Of a stretch of DNA of 21,943 nucleotides, positions 6,977 through 14,916 are shown piece by piece (the first letter of the stretch is position 1; the number at the start of each line of letters is the position of its first letter). The position numbers and the translations under genes are program-made. The DNA lies in contig DBUA01000032.1 in the NCBI GenBank assembly GCA_002307715.1, positions 1-21,943 on the forward strand. Reading direction: 5' to 3'. The notes beneath the pieces were generated by a model. It saw only the letters and a list, made by a program, of their open reading frames with translations, was not told the DNA's origin and did not search any database. Source of the DNA: Candidatus Moranbacteria bacterium UBA1302 (GTDB taxonomy: Bacteria; Patescibacteriota; Minisyncoccia; Moranbacterales; UBA1568).

Positions 6977-7420
6977 TTATTCCGCTCCCAAAGAAAGGCC
7001 TCGACGATTATGATGCTTTCGCGCAACCTTCACGCGAGCAAGTTCTTTTTCCAAAGCTGCCGCAGTACGGGCATATTCTTCATCATCCATCTGAATACGT
7101 TCAAGCTTCAAATCTTCAGCGCGTTTGCGTGCCGCTTCTGCCCGTTCAATATCGATCTCATCAGCACGCTCAGCCGTATCAGCCAAAAACATCATGCTAT
7201 TCTCATGAAATTCGACAAAACCTCCAGAAGTTGCAAAACTCTCTTCCGGAGCTGATGGTTCACGGCGAATCATGATTTCTCCGGCTTTCACAGCTCCGAT
7301 ATACGGTTCATGACCAGGCAAGATCGTTACTTCACCGCCTTCAACCGGTAATGTCACTTGATACGTATCCTGTTCAAAAACAGTCTTCTCTGGCGTTATG
7401 ATTTTCAATATGATCTTCAT
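6977..7420 (-). CDS. atpC: F1Fo ATP synthase epsilon subunit
   Basis: This 147-residue epsilon subunit belongs to the central stalk of F1 and can inhibit ATP hydrolysis. The N-terminal beta-sandwich is clear: LKIITPEKTVFEQDTYQVTL, then LPGHEPYIGAVKAGE and SGGFVEFHENSMMFLADTAERADEID. A charged two-helix C-terminal region follows, the part that can extend and act as a brake in other bacteria. Length is slightly above the usual 130-140. It is the last gene of the atp operon, starts 12 bases after the atpD stop and is followed by a bidirectional terminator. Confidence 0.96.
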   Translation of the reverse strand: MKIILKIITPEKTVFEQDTYQVTLPVEGGEVTILPGHEPYIGAVKAGEIMIRREPSAPEESFATSGGFVEFHENSMMFLADTAERADEIDIERAEAARKRAEDLKLERIQMDDEEYARTAAALEKELARVKVARKHHNRRGLSLGAE

Positions 7421-7432
7421 GGCATTCCATCG

Positions 7433-8818
7433 TTATTTCCGCCCATCCGCGATCACCTCTTCGATCGAGCCCTTCATATAGAATGCTTGCTCAGCGATAT
7501 CATCCAATTCACCCGAAAGAATCCTCTCGAATCCGGCGATTGTATCTTCAAGCTTCACATATTTTCCAGATGCACCGGTGAACTGTTCTGCCACGAAGAA
7601 TGGTTGTGAAAGATATTTCTGAATCTTGCGAGCACGAGCCACCGTCTGCTTATCTTCATCAGACAATTCTTCCATACCGAGGATCGCAATGATATCCTGG
7701 AGATCTTTGTATCGTTGCAAGATGCGCTGCACGCCACGAGCCACCGCGTAATGTTTTTCACCGACAACCTGAGGATCAAGGATAGTCGAACTTGAATCGA
7801 GCGGATCAACAGCTGGATAGATGCCGATTTCCGTAAGAGCACGGTTGAGCACAACGGTCGAATCAAGGTGAGCGAATGTCGTCGCAGGAGCCGGATCAGT
7901 CAAGTCATCAGCCGGAACATACACCGCTTGCACAGATGTGATAGAGCCTTTCTTAGTCGATGTGATACGTTCCTGCAACCCGCCCATTTCTTCAGCCAAC
8001 GTCGGCTGATAGCCTACCGCGGACGGAATACGACCAAGAAGCGCTGATACTTCAGAACCAGCCTGAGTGAAACGGAAAATATTGTCGATGAAGAGGAGAA
8101 CATCCTTGCCTTCGTCATCACGAAAAGATTCCGCCATGGTAAGTGCCGAAAGAGCGACACGCTGGCGTGATCCCGGTGGCTCGTTCATCTGACCGAACAC
8201 GAGCGCAGTCTTGTCGAGCACGCCCGAATCGCGCATCTCTCCATAAAGGTCATTACCCTCACGAGTACGCTCACCAACACCGGCGAATACAGAATAACCG
8301 CCATACTCTGACGCGATGTTACGAATGAGCTCTTGAATAACGACGGTCTTGCCGACGCCTGCACCGCCGAATAGACCCACCTTGCCACCTTTCATGAACG
8401 GACAAATGAGGTCGATGGACTTGATACCAGTCTCGAAGACTTCCGCTTTGGTTGACTGTTCATCAAACGATGGAGCGCTGCGATGGATCGAACTCTTCTT
8501 CACTGATACGACATTCGGCTTGCCATCAATCGCATCACCAAGCACATTAAACATGCGTCCCAACACTTCCTTGCCCACCGGCACAGAAATTGGAGCACCG
8601 GTTGCTATCACTTCCGTGCCTCGTTTCAAACCATCAGTCGGACCCATAGCGACCGCACGCACGCGATTCCCGCCCAAATGCTGGTGCACTTCTGCCACAA
8701 GCTTTTCCTCACCATTCTTCATCTCGAGCGCATCATAAACCTTCGGCAGCACCGACCCCTCGGCAAACTCCACGTCCACCACCGGCCCGATGATCTGTAT
8801 AAGCTTTCCTGTGTTCAT
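7433..8818 (-). CDS. atpD: F1Fo ATP synthase beta subunit (catalytic)
   Basis: This is the catalytic subunit of F1, 461 residues, a full-length match. The P-loop GGAGVGKT is at 151-158, the catalytic glutamate is Glu183 in GVGERTREGNDLY, the Walker B strand is VLLFIDNIFRF, and the C-terminal lever MEELSDED corresponds to the DELSEED loop. The N-terminal barrel GKLIQIIGPVVDVEF is normal. The gap to atpG upstream is 128 bases, unusually long for this operon. It contains three related repeat arms, the last of which ends about 5 bases before the ATG. No classic Shine-Dalgarno sequence is visible there, so translation may depend on that leader (inference). Confidence 0.99.
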   Translation of the reverse strand: MNTGKLIQIIGPVVDVEFAEGSVLPKVYDALEMKNGEEKLVAEVHQHLGGNRVRAVAMGPTDGLKRGTEVIATGAPISVPVGKEVLGRMFNVLGDAIDGKPNVVSVKKSSIHRSAPSFDEQSTKAEVFETGIKSIDLICPFMKGGKVGLFGGAGVGKTVVIQELIRNIASEYGGYSVFAGVGERTREGNDLYGEMRDSGVLDKTALVFGQMNEPPGSRQRVALSALTMAESFRDDEGKDVLLFIDNIFRFTQAGSEVSALLGRIPSAVGYQPTLAEEMGGLQERITSTKKGSITSVQAVYVPADDLTDPAPATTFAHLDSTVVLNRALTEIGIYPAVDPLDSSSTILDPQVVGEKHYAVARGVQRILQRYKDLQDIIAILGMEELSDEDKQTVARARKIQKYLSQPFFVAEQFTGASGKYVKLEDTIAGFERILSGELDDIAEQAFYMKGSIEEVIADGRK

Positions 8819-8823
8819 AACTT

Positions 8824-8934
8824 CATTGTTACACGGTTATAGTACATCCCATACTACACGCCTCTTTATTATTTCATTGCTACATGGTTCCATCAAATCA
8901 ACAAAACATCTCATTTAAAAACCATCTAGCAATG
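8824..8934 (-). repeat. Three related 15-base arms in the atpG-atpD gap
   Basis: Arm A at 8824-8838 and arm B at 8875-8889 are direct copies differing at two positions (plus strand CATTGTTACACGGTT and CATTGCTACATGGTT). Arm C at 8920-8934 is inverted (AACCATCTAGCAATG). In atpG-atpD mRNA, arm C comes first and can pair with B (14 of 15) or with A (13 of 15 counting one wobble). Arm A abuts the atpD start codon, so C-A pairing would cover it. Confidence 0.75.
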
Positions 8935-8946
8935 TAACAAGATTTC

Positions 8947-9846
8947 TTACTGCGAGACAGCCGCCATACCTGCCGACAACTCAGCGATCTCCTGTGTGAT
9001 TTTCTGCTGACGGAGCTGATTGTAGGCAAGCGTCAAATCGGCAGACATCTCCTTGGCAGCATCCGTAGCATTCCTCATCGCCATCATACGAGCCGCTTCC
9101 TGTGATGCATTACTCTCAAGCACGGCATGATAGAGCTCCATCTCAATGAGACGTGGCACTATCCGTTCTAATGCTTCGCTCGGTGACGGTTCAATGATAT
9201 ATTCAGCGCCTGATACCGATGCTTTCCGAGAAACACGGCCACCCATTTCATGCATCGCTTTCTCCGTATCTTTCACAGCAACCGGAAGAATAGCCCGTAC
9301 TTTCACCTCCTGCGAAAGCATTGAGACATAATCGGTATACACCATAACAACACGATCGGCCCGGCCTGCAATGAATTCTTCCATAACGACCTGACCGATT
9401 GGACGCATCAATTCAACCGTCGGAGTGGACAATACGTCAGGAAAAGAAGCGATAATATCCCCTTGCAACCTCTTTACGGCAGCATCACCCTTCTTACCGA
9501 TCGTAACGAACCGCTGGCCGCGACCAGCATCTTCTTTCAGTGTTTGACGAAGGCGTTTCCCAATCTGAGCATTGAATGCGCCACACAATCCACGATTCGA
9601 CGCAATCACGACATAAAGCTCGTTCCTGATTGGACGATCGGAAAGCAGCGGATGCGCGCCGTCATCAATCGATTCTCCGATCCGTCGCAGCAGCGCTATC
9701 GCACCCTGGGCATACGGCCGGATTGCGAGCACTGATTGCACAGCCTTGCGCATTTTCACGGCTGAAATCATCTCCATAGCCCGGGTAATCTTACCCGTGG
9801 ATTTCACACCCTTGATACGCTGTTTGATATCTCTTGCTGAAGCCAT
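8947..9846 (-). CDS. atpG: F1Fo ATP synthase gamma subunit
   Basis: This 299-residue rotor shaft of F1 shows the family ends clearly. The N-terminal helix is ARDIKQRIKGVKSTGKITRAM, and the C-terminal helix is NATDAAKEMSADLTLAYNQLRQQKITQEIAEL. Both together form the coiled coil inside the alpha3beta3 ring. The middle holds SNRGLCGAFNAQI, a family hallmark. Length is normal (about 285-300). It lies 106 bases after atpA and 128 bases before atpD, both longer gaps than elsewhere in the operon. The atpA side of the gap has only two imperfect TCAAA/GAAC direct repeats. Confidence 0.98.
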   Translation of the reverse strand: MASARDIKQRIKGVKSTGKITRAMEMISAVKMRKAVQSVLAIRPYAQGAIALLRRIGESIDDGAHPLLSDRPIRNELYVVIASNRGLCGAFNAQIGKRLRQTLKEDAGRGQRFVTIGKKGDAAVKRLQGDIIASFPDVLSTPTVELMRPIGQVVMEEFIAGRADRVVMVYTDYVSMLSQEVKVRAILPVAVKDTEKAMHEMGGRVSRKASVSGAEYIIEPSPSEALERIVPRLIEMELYHAVLESNASQEAARMMAMRNATDAAKEMSADLTLAYNQLRQQKITQEIAELSAGMAAVSQ

Positions 9847-9952
9847 AACTCACTCATTTCAAAACCTGAACTTCAAACCGTGAACGCTTGATACATCGAT
9901 CCAAGATATTCCAAATGTCTGCTATGATACGCGGAAGCTCATCTCTCCGTCC

Positions 9953-11452
9953 TTACGCAATGAAGCTTTTCTTGAATACGGCTATGCGTTCCTTGAGGAG
10001 TTCTTCGACTCCAGGCGTAAGCGCTTTCTCTTTCAAAATAGCCTCGAAAACATCTTTCCCTTCATCATCGAGATACGCAAGGAATTCACGTTCAAAGCGT
10101 CCGATTTCTTCGACTTTGATATCGTCCACATGTCCACGAGTCAGCACATACAGTATTGCCACTTCTTTCTCAACTGGGAGCGGAGCATATTGTGGCTGTT
10201 TCAGCATTTCTGTAGCGCGACGGCCACGTTCGATAAGCGAACGGGTCTTCTCATCAAGATCAGATCCGAACTGCGCGAAAGCCTCAAGCTCGCGAAACTG
10301 TGCAAGATCAAGACGGAGCGTACCAGCAACCTGCTTCATCGCTTTAATCTGAGCAGCGGAACCGACACGAGAAACCGAAAGACCCACGTTGAGTGCTGGA
10401 CGGATACCCTTATAAAAAAGGTCTGTCTCAAGATAAATCTGGCCATCTGTAATGGAAATGACGTTCGTTGGAATGTATGCCGATACATCGCCTGCCTGCG
10501 TTTCGATAATCGGAAGCGCGGTAATCGAACCGCCACCGTTTTCAGTATTCAGTCTAGCACTGCGTTCCAACAACCGTGAATGGACATAAAATACGTCACC
10601 TGGATAGGCTTCACGTCCCGGTGGACGGCGAAGAATCAATGATATCTGACGATAAGCGACGGCGTGCTTTGAAAGATCATCATAAATGACAAGTACATCC
10701 TTGCCTTTATCCATGAAATATTCGCCCAACGCGCAACCAGCATACGGAGCGATATAAGAAAGCGCGGCCGGATCGGAAGCACCAGCAACAACAATGGTCG
10801 TATATTCCATCGCGCCGCCCTTCTCAAGCTCCGAAACGATGCGAGCAATCTTGGATTCCTTCTGTCCGATAGCGACATAGATACAAACGATATCCTGACC
10901 TTTCTGATTGAGAATCGTATCGATAGCGATAGCAGTCTTACCAGTCTGCCGATCCCCGATAATCAACTCACGCTGGCCGCGACCGATCGGAATAAGCGCG
11001 TCAATCGCCTTGATTCCGGTCTGCATCGGCTGATCAACACTTTGGCGCGTAATAACACCAGGAGCGATTTTCTCAACTGGATAATACGCATCTGCCGCAA
11101 TCTCACCCTTGCCATCGATAGGCAGGCCGAGTGCCGACACGACGCGACCGATAACCGCATCGCTCACAGGAACGGATAAGATGCGTCCGGTGCTTTTAGC
11201 GGTCATGCCTTCAAAAATGCCGCTTGTCTCGCCCAAAAGCATCACGCCTACTTCACCTTCTTCAAGATTTTGAGCAACACCGAATGTTCCATTTTCGAAC
11301 TCTATCATTTCTGAAGACATGACATCCGAAAGTCCAGAAACGCGTGCGACACCATCGCCCGCTTCCAATACAGTACCAACAGACTCTACTTTCGGCTCAT
11401 GATGAAAATCAGCGATACGGCTCTTCAATTCTTGTATGAGAGGATTGCTCAT
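9953..11452 (-). CDS. atpA: F1Fo ATP synthase alpha subunit
   Basis: This 499-residue non-catalytic nucleotide-binding subunit of F1 carries the P-loop GDRQTGKT at 166-173. VLVIYDDLSKHA is the Walker B region. The conserved arginine-finger neighbourhood NVGLSVSRVGSAAQIKAMK and the PGREAYPGDVFYVHSRLLERSA stretch are intact. The N-terminal barrel begins at GTVLEAGDGVARVSGL. Full length and colinear with the family. The gene starts 14 bases after atpH and has no separate promoter that I can see. Confidence 0.99.
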   Translation of the reverse strand: MSNPLIQELKSRIADFHHEPKVESVGTVLEAGDGVARVSGLSDVMSSEMIEFENGTFGVAQNLEEGEVGVMLLGETSGIFEGMTAKSTGRILSVPVSDAVIGRVVSALGLPIDGKGEIAADAYYPVEKIAPGVITRQSVDQPMQTGIKAIDALIPIGRGQRELIIGDRQTGKTAIAIDTILNQKGQDIVCIYVAIGQKESKIARIVSELEKGGAMEYTTIVVAGASDPAALSYIAPYAGCALGEYFMDKGKDVLVIYDDLSKHAVAYRQISLILRRPPGREAYPGDVFYVHSRLLERSARLNTENGGGSITALPIIETQAGDVSAYIPTNVISITDGQIYLETDLFYKGIRPALNVGLSVSRVGSAAQIKAMKQVAGTLRLDLAQFRELEAFAQFGSDLDEKTRSLIERGRRATEMLKQPQYAPLPVEKEVAILYVLTRGHVDDIKVEEIGRFEREFLAYLDDEGKDVFEAILKEKALTPGVEELLKERIAVFKKSFIA

Positions 11453-11466
11453 ATATCGTACGAAAA

Positions 11467-11874
11467 TTATGGTTTGCGAAGTGTTTCTTTGAGAGCGGCA
11501 GAGCGCGAAGCGATAGTAGCATCATACAAAACCTCTCCGGTACGGAATGATGCTCCGCCAAGCACATGAGGATGGACTTTCCAAAGAGGCTCGAGAGATT
11601 TCCCTGGGAAAAGCGTTTGTGCCCGATCAAGAAGGACGCGTCGAGATTCCTCATCAGGATCATGAGCAACCGTGATGACCACAGCGACGCTGTTTTTTTG
11701 CTCACGTTCTTTCCTTTCAAGCCTTTCAACGATAGCGGGCAACAGATGTTCTTCGCCTCGTCGCTTCAGAACGGCACATAAGCCATCAGCGATCATCGGA
11801 ACATCGTTGACCGAACCTGCTTCAGCCGCAAGTTCTCCGGCCGCTTGAGCGTATTGTGATACTGTCGGACGCAT
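11467..11874 (-). CDS. atpH: F1Fo ATP synthase delta subunit (short form)
   Basis: Position between atpF and atpA, and the C-terminal region (VVITVAHDPDEESRRVL, KVHPHVLGGASFRTGEVLYDATIASRSAALKETL), identify the delta/OSCP subunit of the peripheral stalk. The ending with a repeated basic helix after GG...R.G...D is typical of AtpH. At 135 residues it is some 40 shorter than most (about 175-180), with the N-terminal helical bundle reduced. Such trimmed delta subunits fit a CPR genome. atpF ends 4 bases upstream. Sequence similarity alone would be weak; synteny makes the call firm. Confidence 0.9.
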   Translation of the reverse strand: MRPTVSQYAQAAGELAAEAGSVNDVPMIADGLCAVLKRRGEEHLLPAIVERLERKEREQKNSVAVVITVAHDPDEESRRVLLDRAQTLFPGKSLEPLWKVHPHVLGGASFRTGEVLYDATIASRSAALKETLRKP

Positions 11875-11878
11875 CGCG

Positions 11879-12358
11879 CTACTGTTCTATGATTATCTTC
11901 TTGTCGGCCGTGGCATTGATTTTTTCTTGAAGCACCTTCTCTACCGAAAGCGAGACGAGCGACGCAATCTCGCTCTTCGCTTCATCCATAATTCGGCGTT
12001 TTTCTTCGGCAATCTTCCGTTCAGCATCTTCCAAAGCTGATTTCACTCTCGACTCAGTCTCAGCAAAACGCTCGGCATCACGCCGCTTCGCCGACTCTTC
12101 AGCAGCTGCTACTATGTCACGCGCTTCGTTTCGAGCAGCCGAAAGGACTTCTTTCTCTTTCACCTCCATTTCCGAAAGCTTTCCTTTGGCCGCTTCGGCA
12201 TCCTTGATGCCTTGTTCGATGCGTTCTGATCGTTTTTCCAGAAAATCAAGCATCGGCTTGTACGCATAGCGGCGCAACACAAAAAACAAGACAATAAAAT
12301 TCACTGCTTGTGCAAGCAACAATTTCCAATCAATGCCGAGTTTTTCGAGGATTTCCAT
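11879..12358 (-). CDS. atpF: F1Fo ATP synthase b subunit
   Basis: This 159-residue peripheral stalk subunit has one N-terminal membrane helix (around residues 13-29, LLAQAVNFIVLFFVLRR). The typical YKPMLDFLEKRSERIEQGI follows, then a long alanine- and charge-rich helix to the end, which forms the right-handed coiled coil of the b dimer. Length is the usual 155-170. Only one b-type gene is present, so a homodimer is expected. It starts 29 bases after atpE. Confidence 0.96.
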   Translation of the reverse strand: MEILEKLGIDWKLLLAQAVNFIVLFFVLRRYAYKPMLDFLEKRSERIEQGIKDAEAAKGKLSEMEVKEKEVLSAARNEARDIVAAAEESAKRRDAERFAETESRVKSALEDAERKIAEEKRRIMDEAKSEIASLVSLSVEKVLQEKINATADKKIIIEQ

Positions 12359-12387
12359 GATAACTGACAGAACAGGTTATAGCTTTT

Positions 12388-12624
12388 CTATCCAAAAAGG
12401 ATCATGAGTGCGACAACAAGCGCATAGATAGCCACAGCTTCCGTCACGGCAATCGCGAGGATCATTGTGGTCTGGACTTTTGATTGAGCCTCCGGATTGC
12501 GTCCAATGGCTTCAAGCGCCTTTGAGGCGAGAATACCGAGACCGATACCAGGGCCAAGGGCTCCAACACCCATAGCGATAGCTGCTCCAATAAGTCTTGC
12601 TGCTTCGACTTCCATAATCGTCAT
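12388..12624 (-). CDS. atpE: F1Fo ATP synthase c subunit
   Basis: This 78-residue proteolipid has two membrane helices joined by the polar loop GRNPEA (41-46). The ion-carrying carboxylate is Glu62 in VTEAVAIY. The sodium signature (a Gln in helix 1 and Ser/Thr right after the Glu) is missing: helix 1 has GIGLGI and Glu62 is followed by Ala. Proton coupling is therefore the better inference. An internal promoter lies 44-72 bases upstream. A strong GGAGGA sits at about 12649-12654, but 23 or so bases from the ATG, too far for normal ribosome binding. Met4 (MEVEAARLIG) is another possible start. Confidence 0.97.
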   Translation of the reverse strand: MTIMEVEAARLIGAAIAMGVGALGPGIGLGILASKALEAIGRNPEAQSKVQTTMILAIAVTEAVAIYALVVALMILFG

Positions 12625-12667
12625 GATTACTGGTTATTATTATATGATTCCTCCGAACTATTGACTG

Positions 12668-12696
12668 ATTATACTGCTTTTATCCATTCTTGTCCA
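12668..12696 (-). promoter_or_regulatory. atpE: Internal promoter upstream of atpE
   Basis: TGGACA (12691-12696), a 17-base spacer and a perfect TATAAT (12668-12673) on the minus strand, in the 100-base gap between atpB and atpE. The predicted start is near 12661, leaving a leader of about 37 bases that holds GGAGGA. Confidence 0.7.
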
Positions 12697-12724
12697 TTTC
12701 ATCGATTCCGACCCTTTCTTCCTT

Positions 12725-13474
12725 CTAATGTTCCACTGGAAGAGTCGCCGTCTTCAGGAAGACAAGCGCAAGCATCGAAAACACTATCGCTTGTATCAAT
12801 CCGACGAAAACTTCCAAGAACAGAAACGGAAGCGGAAGGAACAAAGGAACCAAATGAAGCATAACAGTCAAAAGCACTTCTCCGGCGAAAACATTGCCAA
12901 AAAGACGGAACGTGAAAGAAATGGTCTTACCGATCTCACTGACAAGCTCAAGAATACCGACAAACGTCCCGATGACATATGGCTTATGGAACGGACTCAC
13001 GATGAACTTCTTACCATACTTCGCGAAACCGAGAGCGGCGATACCAGCCACCTGAACCGAAATAACCGTGATGAGTGACAAAGCAAGCGTGAAATTGATA
13101 TCAGCCGATGTGCTCCGGAGGAAAGGAATGATGGTCACATGTCCCGCTTCTCCATGCAGTATGCCTACCGTACCGAGACCTGGCAAAAGCTCAATCCAAT
13201 TCGAAAGGAGCACGAAAATAAAGATGGTCGCGATAAGCGGAAAGAAACGACGCGCTTGTTCTTTGTTTTGTGTCACGCTTTCTACAAGGTTGAACAATGC
13301 TTCAAAGATCGTTTCAACGGCATTCTGGAAGCCGCGCGGAATAGTCTCGAGTTTCCGTAATTTCGATGTGGCAATCATGATGAAAACACTCACAATCACA
13401 CCGATCATGAACGTATTCGTAACGGGAAAATTCCCGATAGAAAAAAGCTTCTCAGCAGCGATGGATATTTCCAT
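12725..13474 (-). CDS. atpB: F1Fo ATP synthase a subunit
   Basis: This is the membrane stator subunit that lines the ion half-channels, 249 residues with five or six hydrophobic segments. The essential arginine is Arg190 in ISFTFRLFGNVFAGEVLL. SNWIELLPGL and the C-terminal LIQAIVFSMLALVFL helix are typical. I start at the ATG at 13474. Extending to a TTG at 13480 adds only two residues and runs into the upstream hairpin. It is the first gene of the operon; no atpI or atpZ precedes it. A terminator-like hairpin ends 6 bases ahead of the start codon, and no Shine-Dalgarno sequence is visible. Confidence 0.97.
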   Translation of the reverse strand: MEISIAAEKLFSIGNFPVTNTFMIGVIVSVFIMIATSKLRKLETIPRGFQNAVETIFEALFNLVESVTQNKEQARRFFPLIATIFIFVLLSNWIELLPGLGTVGILHGEAGHVTIIPFLRSTSADINFTLALSLITVISVQVAGIAALGFAKYGKKFIVSPFHKPYVIGTFVGILELVSEIGKTISFTFRLFGNVFAGEVLLTVMLHLVPLFLPLPFLFLEVFVGLIQAIVFSMLALVFLKTATLPVEH

Positions 13475-13512
13475 AAACAAAAAAGCGCTCGTCTTTCAGA
13501 AAAAGCGCTTTT
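13475..13512 (-). terminator. Terminator between the coiled-coil gene and atpB
   Basis: A perfect 9-bp stem (AAAAGCGCT, 13504-13512, with AGCGCTTTT, 13481-13489; 14-base loop) is followed on the minus strand by TTGTTT and then the atpB ATG. It should end transcripts of the 149-residue gene. Confidence 0.8.
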
Positions 13513-13541
13513 ATTGTACCAACGAAACGAACTCGCGTCAA
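13513..13541 (-). promoter_or_regulatory. atpB: atp operon promoter
   Basis: TTGACG (13536-13541), a 17-base spacer and TACAAT (13513-13518) on the minus strand, each 5 of 6 to consensus. The -10 box touches the 5' arm of the terminator stem. The predicted start, about 13506, lies inside that arm, so atp mRNA should lack most of it. Confidence 0.75.
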
Positions 13542-13566
13542 CCAAGACGCTTCTTCGCGTTCGAGA

Positions 13567-14016
13567 CTATTTCTCGACAGATACGCTGCCCGCTTCCTGA
13601 GATGGAGCACTCCTCAAAACATCCTCGGGCACAGATTCTTGCTTGCTCTCTCCGATTTGATCGGCACCCTCTTCTTCTTGAGAAAAAGGATTTCCTTCTT
13701 CCACGATACGCTGTGGTGTCATTTGTTTTCTCTTTTCGATGTCTCGCGCAACTATATCCACAGCTTTCTTCAAATCCTCAATCTGTGATGCAATCGCAAC
13801 AGCTTCTGCAGGGCGTTCTGATTGCAATTCCTGAAGCTTAACGATCACCTTTGACCATCTACTCCAAGATCTTTCCAATTCCTCTAGCACAACGTCCTTC
13901 TCCTCTGAAGTTTCTGCCAATTGGCCCTCAGATCCCTTTGTCGCATCTGGTACTTCGGATGTTTCGGGATTCTCCTGAGGCTGGCTATGCGATGATGGAA
14001 ACGTTTCAAAACTCAT
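13567..14016 (-). CDS. Acidic coiled-coil protein of unknown function
   Basis: I do not recognise this 149-residue protein. The first 35 or so residues and the last 45 are rich in Ser, Pro, Glu and Gln and look disordered. The middle (roughly 40-100) is strongly helical with heptad-like spacing: VVLEELERSWSRW, IVKLQELQ and IASQIEDLKKAVDIVARDIEKRK. There is no signal peptide, membrane segment or cysteine. The start is well supported by AAGGAA 5 bases before the ATG and an extended -10 promoter. A terminator follows it. It stands as its own unit between tatD and the ATP synthase operon. A scaffolding or adaptor role is possible, but that is a guess. Confidence 0.8.
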   Translation of the reverse strand: MSFETFPSSHSQPQENPETSEVPDATKGSEGQLAETSEEKDVVLEELERSWSRWSKVIVKLQELQSERPAEAVAIASQIEDLKKAVDIVARDIEKRKQMTPQRIVEEGNPFSQEEEGADQIGESKQESVPEDVLRSAPSQEAGSVSVEK

Positions 14017-14055
14017 ACTGTTCCTTCAATGCTTGATTATCGACTTCTTATTAAG

Positions 14056-14064
14056 ATTATAGCA
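14056..14064 (-). promoter_or_regulatory. Extended -10 promoter of the coiled-coil gene
   Basis: TGCTATAAT on the minus strand, an extended -10 box with a full TATAAT, overlapping the last codons of tatD and about 40 bases before the ATG at 14016. The -35 region is weak, as allowed for extended -10 promoters. Confidence 0.6.
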
Positions 14065-14911
14065 TATTTCTCGATAAAAAGCAATGCTCAAACTGCATAT
14101 CCAACGTTTTTTCGAATTCATCCATTTGACACTGCTTGAAAGCGCACAACTGCTCTGCTGTCGCTACGACAAACGCCGGCTCATTCCGCTCGCCACGATG
14201 CGGTACTGGTGCGAGAAATGGCGCATCAGTCTCAACAAATATCCTCTCGATCGGTATGAGTCTCACAACTTCTTTCGGATCATTTTTCGTTCCAATACAA
14301 GCCTTCTTCACTGGATACGTGATACTACCCGCAAAAGAAAAAAATACTTCCGATAGTTCGAGGAATTTCTTGGTAATCTCCGTGTCACCCTGATAACAAT
14401 GGAAAACAACTTTTAACGTATGATTTTCAGCCTTCAATAAATCCAAAATATCCTCATAGGCATCCATAGTACCAGCCGAGGGACGCGTATGGATGATGAG
14501 CGGCAATCCGAACTCGCGAGCGATATCCATCTGCGCCAAAAAACCCTCCTTCTGGACAGCTTTCATCTCTTCCGTCACCGGTTGTTCCAGATCGCGCGAA
14601 AAATAATCCAACCCGCATTCACCGATCGCCACGACTTTCGGATGTCTTGCAGTTTCCCGCAACGCCTGGATTTCTTTTTGAAATGCACGATCCGTATCTT
14701 TCCCGATTCCATTGAAAAAATGCGGATGCAGTCCCACGGCAGCGAAAATATTCTCTTGCTTCTCCGCCACCGCAACCGCCTTCGGATTATCCCCCGGCTC
14801 CGTCCCCACACAGATCATCCTCTCAATGCCCGCCTCAAAAGCCCGTCTGACCACATCGTCACGGTCGGCATCATAACTTTCCCAATACAGATGCGCGTGA
14901 ATATCTAACAT
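14057..14911 (-). CDS. tatD: TatD-family metal-dependent hydrolase/DNase
   Basis: This 284-residue TIM-barrel hydrolase shows the metal ligands in order: DIHAH (His5, His7), GECGLDY (Glu98), IIHTR (His141), HCYQG (His171) and ETDAPFLAP (Asp229), followed by HRGERNEP. Family members cleave DNA 3'-5' or remove D-amino acids from tRNA-like substrates. The sequence does not decide which. Length is slightly above the usual 260. It begins 5 bases after metG, the metG-tatD order found widely in bacteria, which supports the assignment. The gene symbol is used in the family sense; orthology to YcfH/YabD is equally likely. Confidence 0.94.
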   Translation of the reverse strand: MLDIHAHLYWESYDADRDDVVRRAFEAGIERMICVGTEPGDNPKAVAVAEKQENIFAAVGLHPHFFNGIGKDTDRAFQKEIQALRETARHPKVVAIGECGLDYFSRDLEQPVTEEMKAVQKEGFLAQMDIAREFGLPLIIHTRPSAGTMDAYEDILDLLKAENHTLKVVFHCYQGDTEITKKFLELSEVFFSFAGSITYPVKKACIGTKNDPKEVVRLIPIERIFVETDAPFLAPVPHRGERNEPAFVVATAEQLCAFKQCQMDEFEKTLDMQFEHCFLSRNML

Positions 14912-14916
14912 AGCTT

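Noticed and set aside
9847..9952. Imperfect direct repeats (TCAAA..GAAC) and a 6-codon frame after GGAG in the atpA-atpG gap
   Set aside because: Too short and weak to support a gene or a regulatory element.
9888..10352. Plus-strand open frame opposite atpA
   Set aside because: Low-complexity Ser/Arg-rich translation, antisense to conserved atpA.
13068..13841. Long plus-strand open frame (257 codons) across atpB and the coiled-coil gene
   Set aside because: Antisense to a clear atpB and to the terminator and promoter; composition is that of a shadow frame.
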